63,703 nucleotides of DNA from Ruminococcus sp. Lineage in GTDB: Bacteria > Bacillota > Clostridia > Oscillospirales > Acutalibacteraceae. Below the pieces are notes generated by a model that saw only the letters and a list, made by a program, of their open reading frames with translations, searched no databases and had not been told where the DNA came from. This document shows positions 56,446 to 63,703 of the stretch, piece by piece. The stretch is taken from the NCBI GenBank assembly GCA_017481885.1, contig JAFUOM010000063.1, positions 1 to 63,703 of the forward strand, read 5' to 3'. How positions within the stretch are numbered: the stretch's first letter is position 1; every line of letters begins with the position of its first letter. The translations under genes were made by a program, and so were the position numbers.

Positions 56446-59400
56446 TTAGCTGAATATTTCTTTTAAAGCATTAACGGGTTCGATTTTACCCTGATATCTG
56501 ACTGCGATGTAAGGTTTATTTGTTGCAGAAAGCATTGCCTGACCCTTGAGTTTAGAAATAAGCTTGCCGACTTCTTCGCGTTTAATGGAGTCAATGTAAA
56601 GCAGAAGATTGTTTTCGTTTTGCTTGATTTCGTAAATGCCCATTGAAATCGCTTTGTTACGGATAAGGGCAATGTCGATAAGACCCATAACCGATTTTGG
56701 CAAATCGCCGTAGCGGTCAAGCAGTTCGTCTATTACATCAAGTGAGTCTTCCTTTGTTCTGATGTCAGCAATGCGTCTGTAAGCATCAAGTCGCAGGTTA
56801 AGGCTTTCGATGTATTCTTCAGGAATGTGAGCCTGCATTGAAATGTCGATAAGACAGTCTTTGTCTACGGTGTCAGCAGGCTTTTCGCCCTTTTCTTCGA
56901 GTACGGCATCGTTTAAAAGCTTTAAGTACATATCGTAGCCGACGTCTTCCATATGGCCGTGCTGACGTGCTCCAAGCAGGTTGCCTGCACCCCTAAGCTC
57001 AAGGTCACGCATAGCGATTTTAAAACCTGAGCCGAATTCGGTAAATTCTCGTATTGCGTTAAGTCGCTTTGTTGAAATTTCGGAAAGCACTTTGCCACCG
57101 TTGAAAGTGAAGTACGCATACGCTCTTCTAGGTGAACGACCGACTCTGCCTCTAATCTGGTGAAGCTGAGAAAGTCCGAAACGGTCAGCGTTTTCGATGA
57201 TAAGCGTGTTAGCGTTTGGCAGGTCAACACCTGTTTCGATAATCGTTGTGCACACAAGTACATTTACTTCGTGTTCGAGCATTTTGCGCCAAACTTCACT
57301 TAGCTCGTGCTCGCTCATTTTTCCGTGACCGACAGCAACGTTTGCTTCAGGGATAGCGTCTGAAATTTTGTTAGCTTTTGATACAATTGTTTCGGTGTTG
57401 TTGTGTAGGTAGAATACCTGACCACCACGGCGAAGCTCTCGCCTTATAGCTTCGTTTATAACAGCCTCGTCGTGCTCCAGTACGTAGGTCTGGACAGGCT
57501 TTCTGTCAAGTGGTGCTTCTTCGATAACCGACATATCGCGGATTCCGCTCATCGCCATATTAAGCGTTCTTGGAATAGGAGTAGCGGAAAGAGTCAGCAC
57601 GTCAACGTTTTGGCAGACTTCTTTGAAACGTTCTTTGTGAGCAACGCCAAAACGCTGTTCTTCGTCGATGATTACAAGTCCCAAATCGTGGAACTCAACG
57701 TCTTTTTGAACCAATCTGTGTGTGCCGATTACCATATCAATCTCGCCACGTTTGAGTTTTTTGAGTATAGCTTCCTGCTCCTTACGAGAACGGAAACGTG
57801 AGAGCAGTTCGACTCTGACAGGGTAGGTGTCAAAGCGGTTTAGCACTGACTGGTAGTGTTGCCACGCTAAAATTGTAGTAGGGCAGAGCAGTGCACACTG
57901 TTTTGAGTCGGTGACGCACTTGAAGGCAGCACGCAAAGCTACTTCGGTTTTGCCAAAGCCAACGTCACCACACAGCAGTCTGTCCATCGGAGCTTTTCGC
58001 TCCATATCGTGCTTGATTTCTTTGCAACAACGGAGCTGGTCGGCGGTTTCGTCGAATTCAAACGCTGATTCAAAGTCACGTTGCCATTCGCCGTCTTTTG
58101 AAAACGCAAAGCCCTCAGCCTGCATTCGCTGCGAGTATAGTACGATAAGCTCTTTTGCCATATCTTTGACGGCTGATTTAACACGCGATTTTGCTTTTTG
58201 CCAGTCACTTGAGCCGAGTTTATTGAGCTTTACTTTGCTTTCTTCTCTTGGTCCGATGTACTTTGCAACAAGGTCAAGCTGGGTAACAGGAACGTAGAGT
58301 ATATCACCTTTTGCATACTCAATTTTGATGTAGTCCTTTGTGACACCGTGGATATCTATTTTGTGAATACCCTTGAAAAGTCCGATGCCGTGTGTTGAGT
58401 GAACAACGTAATCACCTGCGGTTAAGTCTGACAGGCTGTAAATCTGCTGAGCATTCTTCGGAGTTTTACGGCGTTTTGTAGGCTTTGAATAGGTGAGAGC
58501 TCGTGAGTACAAAATGAAGTGTTCGCTGATGTATTCGATACCTGAGCTTAAAGTTCCCTCGACAATGTGGATTTTACCTTTTACACATTTGCTGAGATTT
58601 TGTGAATACTCAGCGTTATAGCCTTTTTCATTAAGTGTGTCAGCTAATGCTTCGCACGCTTTTTTTGTGCCTGCTGTTACAACCACGCTGTAGTTTTTGT
58701 AGCCGATTTCGTCAAGGTCTTCCATCAGCGAGGTTGCAGTACCGTTAAACAGTGCATTTTGCTTTGCGTTTATCTGCACAATTTCACTAAGATTTGTGTC
58801 ATAAGAGCCGTGCGAAAAGTTGTCTAGATACAGCACAGGGTGGGTGAGTGCCTTGTTCATAAATTCATTGTAATTTAATGAGTAGCACTCAAAACCGCGA
58901 CACAGAACACCTTCTTCAAAAAGCGAGCTGATTTCTGTTTTGCGGTAGGTGTCAAACGACTTCATTCGTTCTTTTGTAGCCTTAATTTCGCTGATGAAAA
59001 CAAGGGCATCGTCACTGATATAGTCAAGCAAGGTTGCAGGCTTTTCGTAGATAAGCGGAATGAATTTGTCGATATTTGAAAGGGTGATGTTGTCGCTTAA
59101 CATATCCGCTTCTTTGTACAAAATCTCTTTCGCTTTTGCACTTTTTTCGCCCTTTAAGTAGGAGGCTTTTTTGCGGATTTTTTCTACAAGCTCGTCTTTG
59201 TTATCGATTAGAACCTCGGTTGACGGAGTGAGGAAAATTTCCTCGCAGTAGTCAGTTCTACGCTGAGAAATAGGGTCGAAGTAGTTGATTGTGTCGATTT
59301 CGTCACCCCAGAATTCAATTCGTACAGGAGCGGTAGAGTCAGTCATAAAAAGGTCGACAATACCACCACGCACTGCAAACTGTCCGACACCCTCGACCTG

Positions 59401-59889
59401 TTCGTATCTTTCATATCCAAGCAGTAAAAGTGATTTTGTAAGCTCGTCGATTTTAACGCTATCGCCTGATTTGAACTTCACAGTAGCCGATTTCAAAACA
59501 TCTTTTGGAATAGTGTACTGCGATGCTGCGTCCATACAGGCGATTACAACATCACACTCTCCGCTTATTAATTTTGTAAGTACATTGATACGCTGATGCT
59601 CGTACTCGTGGGATTCGCCTGTGACATTCATAAAGGTGAAGTCACGCGTAGGGTATACATAAGCTTTCATTCCCATTGTGCACAGGTCGTTGCACAGTGT
59701 CTGGGCGACCTGTTCGTTTTCCACAGCACAAAAGGCTCTGACATTCTTTTGATGGCAGAGCGTAGAAATGATATTCGCTTTGTGTACACCGCTGACACCT
59801 GTCACGGCACAGGGAGAATCTGCACTGAGAGCACTACTCAGCGTTGCAAAGGGTTTCATCCCTTGCATTACGTCAAAAAGAAATTTCAT
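56446..59889 (-). CDS. mfd: Transcription-repair coupling factor
   Basis: An 1147-residue ATP-dependent translocase that removes stalled RNA polymerase and recruits UvrA to DNA damage. The N-terminal UvrB-like part (about 1-340), the RNA-polymerase-interacting domain with YVVHSTHGIGLFKGI, the motor with GDVGFGKTEVALRAA (Walker A) and VIIDEEQRFG (motif II, DEEQ), and TRG-region blocks (RFGLSQLHQIRGRVGRS) are present. The C-terminal TRCF domain closes the protein. Length is normal. It follows pth by 57 bases; a GAGGTAAAC site precedes ATG 59889. Confidence 0.97.
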   Translation of the reverse strand: MKFLFDVMQGMKPFATLSSALSADSPCAVTGVSGVHKANIISTLCHQKNVRAFCAVENEQVAQTLCNDLCTMGMKAYVYPTRDFTFMNVTGESHEYEHQRINVLTKLISGECDVVIACMDAASQYTIPKDVLKSATVKFKSGDSVKIDELTKSLLLLGYERYEQVEGVGQFAVRGGIVDLFMTDSTAPVRIEFWGDEIDTINYFDPISQRRTDYCEEIFLTPSTEVLIDNKDELVEKIRKKASYLKGEKSAKAKEILYKEADMLSDNITLSNIDKFIPLIYEKPATLLDYISDDALVFISEIKATKERMKSFDTYRKTEISSLFEEGVLCRGFECYSLNYNEFMNKALTHPVLYLDNFSHGSYDTNLSEIVQINAKQNALFNGTATSLMEDLDEIGYKNYSVVVTAGTKKACEALADTLNEKGYNAEYSQNLSKCVKGKIHIVEGTLSSGIEYISEHFILYSRALTYSKPTKRRKTPKNAQQIYSLSDLTAGDYVVHSTHGIGLFKGIHKIDIHGVTKDYIKIEYAKGDILYVPVTQLDLVAKYIGPREESKVKLNKLGSSDWQKAKSRVKSAVKDMAKELIVLYSQRMQAEGFAFSKDGEWQRDFESAFEFDETADQLRCCKEIKHDMERKAPMDRLLCGDVGFGKTEVALRAAFKCVTDSKQCALLCPTTILAWQHYQSVLNRFDTYPVRVELLSRFRSRKEQEAILKKLKRGEIDMVIGTHRLVQKDVEFHDLGLVIIDEEQRFGVAHKERFKEVCQNVDVLTLSATPIPRTLNMAMSGIRDMSVIEEAPLDRKPVQTYVLEHDEAVINEAIRRELRRGGQVFYLHNNTETIVSKANKISDAIPEANVAVGHGKMSEHELSEVWRKMLEHEVNVLVCTTIIETGVDLPNANTLIIENADRFGLSQLHQIRGRVGRSPRRAYAYFTFNGGKVLSEISTKRLNAIREFTEFGSGFKIAMRDLELRGAGNLLGARQHGHMEDVGYDMYLKLLNDAVLEEKGEKPADTVDKDCLIDISMQAHIPEEYIESLNLRLDAYRRIADIRTKEDSLDVIDELLDRYGDLPKSVMGLIDIALIRNKAISMGIYEIKQNENNLLLYIDSIKREEVGKLISKLKGQAMLSATNKPYIAVRYQGKIEPVNALKEIFS

Positions 59890-59945
59890 TGTAGTTTACC
59901 TCAGTAAATATAGTACACCTGATACTGTGCTGAATATGTCAGAAA

Positions 59946-60551
59946 TCAGGAGTTGTAAAGATTCATTGCTTTGTCAATATTTCCGTCAACAATATGCGAC
60001 ACTGCATCGCAGATGTTTGAGAGAAGTGGCATCATCAGCTTTTTGTCGGCATCAGAAAAACGTGAGAGTACCCACTTTTTCAGGTCGTACTCAGGGTGTG
60101 GCTTTTTGCCGATACCAACCTTTATTCTAGGAAAGTCCTGAGAACCAGATAAGTAGATGATGTTTTGCATACCGCGCTGTCCGCCGTCGGAGCCTTTTCT
60201 GCGAATACGCATTTTTCCGACATCAAGCGAAATGTCGTCGAAAATGATGATAACATTCTGTGGTTTAATTTTGTAGAAGTTCATTGCCTCGACAACCGCC
60301 TGACCCGATAAATTCATAAAGGTTGACGGCTTCATAAGCAGACATTTGTGACCGTTGATGTCACACTCGCCGATAGTGGACTTGAACTTGATTTTGTTTA
60401 TCTTGCAGTTTAACTTTTCAGCCATATAGTCTAGTGCAATAAAACCGCAGTTGTGGCGGGTGTTTTCGTACTCACGCCCTGGGTTTCCAAGTCCTACAAC
60501 AAGATATTCAACAGAACCTGTTGTGGCTGGTTTTGAAAATTTTGAGAACAT
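59946..60551 (-). CDS. pth: Peptidyl-tRNA hydrolase
   Basis: A 201-residue enzyme that frees tRNA from peptidyl-tRNA dropped off ribosomes. LVVGLGNPGREYENTRHNCGF (about 17-37, shown for its Asn and His) carries the catalytic His; MKPSTFMNLSGQAV and IFDDISLDVGKMRIRRKGSDG (in part) are family blocks, with the Asp that assists catalysis. The protein has about 10 extra N-terminal residues compared with the usual form. Order prs-pth-mfd is conserved in Firmicutes (B. subtilis spoVC-mfd). Confidence 0.95.
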   Translation of the reverse strand: MFSKFSKPATTGSVEYLVVGLGNPGREYENTRHNCGFIALDYMAEKLNCKINKIKFKSTIGECDINGHKCLLMKPSTFMNLSGQAVVEAMNFYKIKPQNVIIIFDDISLDVGKMRIRRKGSDGGQRGMQNIIYLSGSQDFPRIKVGIGKKPHPEYDLKKWVLSRFSDADKKLMMPLLSNICDAVSHIVDGNIDKAMNLYNS

Positions 60552-60639
60552 AATAATCTCCGATGAATATATGATGATTTGTGGGTGCTTATATCACGCC
60601 TCGTTGCTCTGAGATAATCCTCAAAAGTCCACACGTTTT

Positions 60640-60690
60640 GAAACACGGGACGTCGAGGACGCCGTCCCCTACAATGTGAGGGCTGAGAGC
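60640..60690. repeat. GTAGGGG-type intergenic repeat
   Basis: ACGGGACGTCGAGGACGCCGT followed by CCCCTACA; reverse complement begins TGTAGGGGACGGCGTCCTCG, a strong hairpin. Same family as at 26974 and 31680. Confidence 0.6.
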
Positions 60691-60710
60691 CTCGGCGCTT
60701 AATATAAAAT

Positions 60711-60733
60711 AGAGGGTGCGTTTTGCACCCTCT
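60711..60733 (-). terminator. Terminator after prs
   Basis: AGAGGGTGC (60711-60719) and GCACCCTCT (60725-60733) with a 5-nt loop; the minus strand continues with ATTTTATATT. Confidence 0.8.
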
Positions 60734-60742
60734 TGCTTACTA

Positions 60743-61702
60743 TTAAAGGAACATTGGTGATACAGGCTTGTCCTCGTAAATTCTCTCGATAGCTTCAGCG
60801 AAGAGTGGAGCAACAGAGAGGATTGTGAACTTGTCGAGCATCTTGTCCTCGGTGATTGGAACTGTGTCAAGGAGGATGCACTCTTTGATAGCACTGTTCT
60901 GGATTCTCTCAATAGCAGGACCTGAAAGAACTGCGTGTGAAGCACAAGCGTAAACTTCAGTAGCGCCGCCCTTTTCAACGATAGCGTTAGCTGCGTTGCA
61001 AAGTGTACCTGCTGTGTCGATCATATCGTCAACAAGGATAACCTTCTTGCCTTCAACTTCACCGATGATGTTCATAACCTCAGAAACGTTTGCACGCTGT
61101 CTGCGTTTGTCAACGATAGCGATTGGGCAACCAATTTTAGCAGCAAAGTTACGAGCACGTGTAACTGAGCCGAGGTCAGGAGAAACAACAACGAACTCGT
61201 CTGTTCTGCCTGCAATCTTATTTCTCATATGCTCAGCGAGCATTGGAGCACCAACAAGGTGGTCAACAGGGATGTTGAAGAAGCCCTGAATCTGAGCAGC
61301 GTGAAGGTCCATTGTGAGGACTCTGTCAGCACCTGCTGCTGTGATAAGGTCAGCACAAAGCTTAGCTGAGATTGGATCTCTTGCCTTTGACTTTCTGTCC
61401 TGACGAGCGTAGCCAAAGTATGGCATAACTGCTGTGATAGAAGAAGCAGAGGCTCTCTTCATAGCGTCAATCATAATGAGAAGCTCCATTAAGTTGTCAT
61501 TAACAGGAGCGCATGTTGACTGAACGATGAAGCAGTCGCTACCACGAACAGACTCGTGGAGAGAAACAGCGATTTCGCCGTCAGAGAATGTAGCACAGTC
61601 GCTCTTACCAAGTGGAAGACCGAGTCTGCCAGCAATGCCCTGAGCAACTTCTACGTTAGAGTTCAGCGTAAAAATCTTGATGTCCTTACCGTGTGAATTC
61701 AT
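60743..61702 (-). CDS. prs: Ribose-phosphate pyrophosphokinase
   Basis: A 319-residue enzyme that makes PRPP from ribose-5-phosphate and ATP for purine, pyrimidine, His and Trp synthesis. FTLNSNVEVAQGIAGRLG at the start, FQ-like binding loop, YFGYARQDRK (ATP-binding flexible-loop region), VLTMDLHAAQIQGFFNIPVD and the PRPP loop VILVDDMIDTAGTL are all present. ATG 61702 has AGGGGAAT upstream; a longer frame to 61786 runs into a repeat. Order glmU-prs-pth-mfd is conserved with B. subtilis. A terminator follows. Confidence 0.96.
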   Translation of the reverse strand: MNSHGKDIKIFTLNSNVEVAQGIAGRLGLPLGKSDCATFSDGEIAVSLHESVRGSDCFIVQSTCAPVNDNLMELLIMIDAMKRASASSITAVMPYFGYARQDRKSKARDPISAKLCADLITAAGADRVLTMDLHAAQIQGFFNIPVDHLVGAPMLAEHMRNKIAGRTDEFVVVSPDLGSVTRARNFAAKIGCPIAIVDKRRQRANVSEVMNIIGEVEGKKVILVDDMIDTAGTLCNAANAIVEKGGATEVYACASHAVLSGPAIERIQNSAIKECILLDTVPITEDKMLDKFTILSVAPLFAEAIERIYEDKPVSPMFL

Positions 61703-61762
61703 TTTGATTATTCCCCTTTTTGTTTGATATGATGTATGTGAAAAAATATTGATGATTAGGTT

Positions 61763-61857
61763 GGTGCTATGCACGCGGACGACCAATGGTCGCCCCTACA
61801 ATTGTACGATGCAACGTTTGTGATGATTTTGTAGGGGAGGGTTTCTGTGCCCTCCAA
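61763..61857. repeat. GTAGGGG-type intergenic repeat
   Basis: GCACGCGGACGACCAATGGTC then GCCCCTAC, and a further TGTAGGGGAGGG with GCCCTCC. The hairpin CGACCAATGGTCG is clear. Same family as 26974. Confidence 0.6.
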
Positions 61858-61863
61858 AAGAAA

Positions 61864-62610
61864 TTATTTATAACCTTTTGCAATCGCAATCTGGTTTAAT
61901 TCCTCCAACTGCTGTGGGTCGTTTGCACCCAAAACTGTGTCAGGAGAAGACGCTGTGAACGCACCTGCTGTTTTGCCTTCACTTAATAACAGTTTTAACG
62001 CATCAGGCAGATAATACTCTGCAGCAGCGTTATCAGCTGTGATTTTATCTAAAACTGAAAGCAGGTCTTCTGTATCAAACCAGTAACCGCCTGAGTTAAC
62101 TTCTTTGATTCTGAGAGTTTCTTCATCCGCCTCTTTCTGTTCAACAATTGCTTTTAATGAACCGTCTTCGTTTCTTACGATTCTGCCGTAGCCTGTTGAA
62201 TCATCAAGCACTGCTGAAATAACAGTAGCGGAAGCGTTTTCGCTATCGTGCTGTGTAAAAGCATCAGCGATTGTGTCCTTATCCATAAACGGAGCGTCAC
62301 CGCAAAGGATAACAACATCGCCCTTGTTTTCTTTAAGGAAGTCCTTAGCCATCATAACAGCGTGACCGGTACCGAGTCGCTCTGCCTGATACACTGTTTC
62401 TACCTTGTAAGGTAAAGTAGCAACGTACTCTTCAATACATTCTTTTTTGTAGCCTTTTACAACACAGATGTTTTCAACACCTGCTGCTCTTACTGAGTCG
62501 ATAACCCACTGGAGCATTGGCTTACCTAACACCTGACTCATCGGTTTAGGCATATTGCTTTTCATTCGCTTGCCCTCGCCACCGGCGAGAATTACAGCAC
62601 ACTTAGCCAT
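61864..62610 (-). CDS. NTP transferase, likely UDP-GlcNAc pyrophosphorylase (GlmU N-terminal type)
   Basis: A 248-residue nucleotidyltransferase domain: LAGGEGKRMKSNMPKPM at about 8-24, GTGHAVMMAKDFL, VVILCGDAPF with the metal Asp, and GRIVRNEDGSLKAIVEQKEA. This equals the pyrophosphorylase half of GlmU. The left-handed-helix acetyltransferase half (about 200 residues) is missing: the frame stops before it and no such sequence follows in this window. Acetylation of glucosamine-1-phosphate must be done by another protein. The place before prs is the same as that of glmU (gcaD) in Firmicutes. ATG 62610 follows GAGGTG. Confidence 0.85.
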   Translation of the reverse strand: MAKCAVILAGGEGKRMKSNMPKPMSQVLGKPMLQWVIDSVRAAGVENICVVKGYKKECIEEYVATLPYKVETVYQAERLGTGHAVMMAKDFLKENKGDVVILCGDAPFMDKDTIADAFTQHDSENASATVISAVLDDSTGYGRIVRNEDGSLKAIVEQKEADEETLRIKEVNSGGYWFDTEDLLSVLDKITADNAAAEYYLPDALKLLLSEGKTAGAFTASSPDTVLGANDPQQLEELNQIAIAKGYK

Positions 62611-62780
62611 AGCACACCTCACATAGTAATAGATATTACTATTATCGCACATATTCGAAAAATTTCAAGGTTAATTTGCAAAAAGTATATAATTTATAGT
62701 TTTTTCACAATATAAACAAAAAATTATCCTAAGATTTATAAGATTTTTTTTAAATATCTATGGAAATTTGGTTACATATT

Positions 62781-62789
62781 TGTTATAAT
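62781..62789 (+). promoter_or_regulatory. Extended -10 promoter of ppdK
   Basis: TGTTATAAT (62781-62789) is an extended -10 with perfect TATAAT; the -35 region at about 62761-62766 is poor. Transcription would start near 62796. Confidence 0.55.
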
Positions 62790-62804
62790 GTGGTCAGGCA
62801 TATT

Positions 62805-62852
62805 TAGGTCATAAGAAAAAGTGCGTTTGTTTCACTTCGTATGACGGCCTAT
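62805..62852 (+). promoter_or_regulatory. Structured 5' leader of ppdK
   Basis: TAGG/CCTA, TCATA/TATGA and AGTG/CACT can form one long broken stem with a TTTG-rich loop in the leader of ppdK. No known riboswitch is recognised. Confidence 0.45.
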
Positions 62853-62881
62853 GTACAATATTTTTATGGAGGTTGATTCCA

Positions 62882-63703
62882 ATGAGTCACAAGTTTGTTT
62901 ACCTCTTCAAAGAGGGCGACGCTTCAATGAGAGAGCTTCTCGGCGGTAAAGGTGCTAACCTTGCTGAGATGACAAAGCTCGGTCTTCCTGTACCACAGGG
63001 CTTCACAGTTTCTACTGAGGCTTGTACACAGTACTACGAAGATGGCAGAAAGATCAACGACGACATCAAGGCAGAGATCATGGAAAACATCACAAAGATG
63101 GAAGAGATCACTGGCAAGAAGTTCGGCGACAAAGAAAATCCACTCCTCGTATCAGTTCGTTCAGGTGCTAGAGCATCAATGCCTGGTATGATGGATACTA
63201 TCCTTAACCTCGGTCTTAACGAAGAGGTTGTAGAGACAATGGCAGCTATGTCAGGTAACGCACGTTGGGCTTACGACTGCTACCGTCGTTTCATCCAGAT
63301 GTATTCTGACGTTGTTATGGAAGTTGGTAAGAAGTACTTCGAGCAGCTTATCGACGAGATGAAGGAAGCTAAGGGCGTTACACAGGACGTTGACCTTACA
63401 GCTGACGACCTCAAGACTCTTGCTGAGCAGTTCAAGGCTGAGTATAAGTCAAAGATCGGTAAGGACTTCCCTACAGATCCAAAAGAACAGCTCATGGGCG
63501 CTGTTGAAGCTGTATTCCGTTCATGGGATAACCCAAGAGCTAACGTATACCGTCGTGACAACGATATCCCTTATTCATGGGGTACTGCTGTTAACGTACA
63601 GATGATGGCATTCGGTAACATGGGCGAAGATTGCGGTACTGGTGTTGCATTTACTCGTGACCCAGCTACAGGTGAGAAGAAGCTCATGGGTGAGTTCCTT
63701 ACA
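62882..63703 (+). CDS. ppdK: Pyruvate, phosphate dikinase, N-terminal part
   Basis: The start of a gene that leaves the window; 274 of about 875 residues are visible, the frame being open to the end. It begins MSHKFVYLFKEGDASMRELL, followed by LGGKGANLAEMTKLGLPVPQ, with SVRSGARASMPGMMDTILNL and GNARWAYDCYRRFIQMYSDV, classic PPDK nucleotide-binding domain blocks. The enzyme interconverts pyruvate and PEP using ATP/AMP and phosphate/PPi, typical of anaerobic glycolysis in Clostridia. ATG 62882 follows GGAGGTTG. Codon bias is strong. The catalytic His domain lies beyond the window. Confidence 0.96.
   Translation, partial: MSHKFVYLFKEGDASMRELLGGKGANLAEMTKLGLPVPQGFTVSTEACTQYYEDGRKINDDIKAEIMENITKMEEITGKKFGDKENPLLVSVRSGARASMPGMMDTILNLGLNEEVVETMAAMSGNARWAYDCYRRFIQMYSDVVMEVGKKYFEQLIDEMKEAKGVTQDVDLTADDLKTLAEQFKAEYKSKIGKDFPTDPKEQLMGAVEAVFRSWDNPRANVYRRDNDIPYSWGTAVNVQMMAFGNMGEDCGTGVAFTRDPATGEKKLMGEFLT

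Noticed and set aside
60589..60978. Minus-strand open frame of 129 codons overlapping the end of prs
   Set aside because: It is a shifted-frame shadow of prs running into the intergenic repeat; no ribosome site.

Overview
The window looks like a chromosomal segment of an anaerobic, spore-forming Clostridia bacterium of the Ruminococcus type (Oscillospiraceae/Ruminococcaceae). Three things point there. It is AT-rich with strong Shine-Dalgarno sites. It carries sporulation genes (an alpha/beta SASP, spmA-spmB, a SpoVAF-type GerA protein, a BofC-like protein). It also has secreted starch-binding proteins with CBM26-like modules and dockerins next to a GH13 amylase, the kind of parts used by the R. 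bromii amylosome. The species assignment is inference.

Layout. 1-904: 3' end of fhs. 1002-7199: an FtsX-type ABC exporter behind a riboswitch-like leader, flanked by two RDD membrane proteins, one fused to an XRE-type DNA-binding domain. 7243-8184: a membrane M28 peptidase. 8420-8860: a lone phage replisome-organiser-like gene followed by iteron-like repeats. 9343-21079: a nine-gene run for GDP-mannose and GDP-deoxyhexose supply (PGM/PMM, ManA, Gmd, Fcl, ManC) with a sugar aminotransferase, a glycosyltransferase, a MATE transporter and a cytoplasmic GH31 enzyme. 21568-26409 (minus): lysC, hom and a class A PBP. 27674-34274: the starch-binding and amylase genes. 34445-36639 (minus): two tandem acyltransferases. 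37029-42544: solo XdhC, SASP, deoxycytidylate deaminase, an AbrB-like regulator, spmAB and spoVAF. 42872-54103: a compact phage-derived particle module. 54201-62610 (minus): the conserved housekeeping run glmU(N-terminal half)-prs-pth-mfd, followed by a lipoprotein and a repeat-rich membrane protein. 62882-end: start of ppdK.

The most unusual part is the phage-derived material. The 11-kb module has packaging genes (TerS, TerL with intact ATPase and nuclease motifs, portal), a prohead protease with a probable nested scaffold start, decoration and capsid proteins, connectors, and a contractile-type baseplate set (LysM, hub, spike, W, J, I, fibre). I see no tape measure, sheath, lysis, integrase, repressor or replication gene in it. 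About 34 kb away, the lone replisome-organiser-like gene carries upstream the same palindrome (18 identical bases plus a similar T-rich flank) that precedes terS, and its 3' end holds three 11-bp tandem repeats followed by AT-rich repeats. This suggests a dispersed, domesticated phage-derived system, perhaps like a gene transfer agent or a satellite. The motifs are visible in the sequence; the function is a hypothesis.

Two repeat families punctuate the intergenic regions: a MITE-like element with TAAATTATAGTTTA terminal inverted repeats (two full copies in opposite orientation and one variant), and scattered 'GTAGGGG' hairpin repeats. Highly expressed genes (fhs, ppdK, the amylase and CBM26 genes) show visibly stronger codon bias than the rest. 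The phage module's codon use resembles its host neighbours, which suggests long residence.
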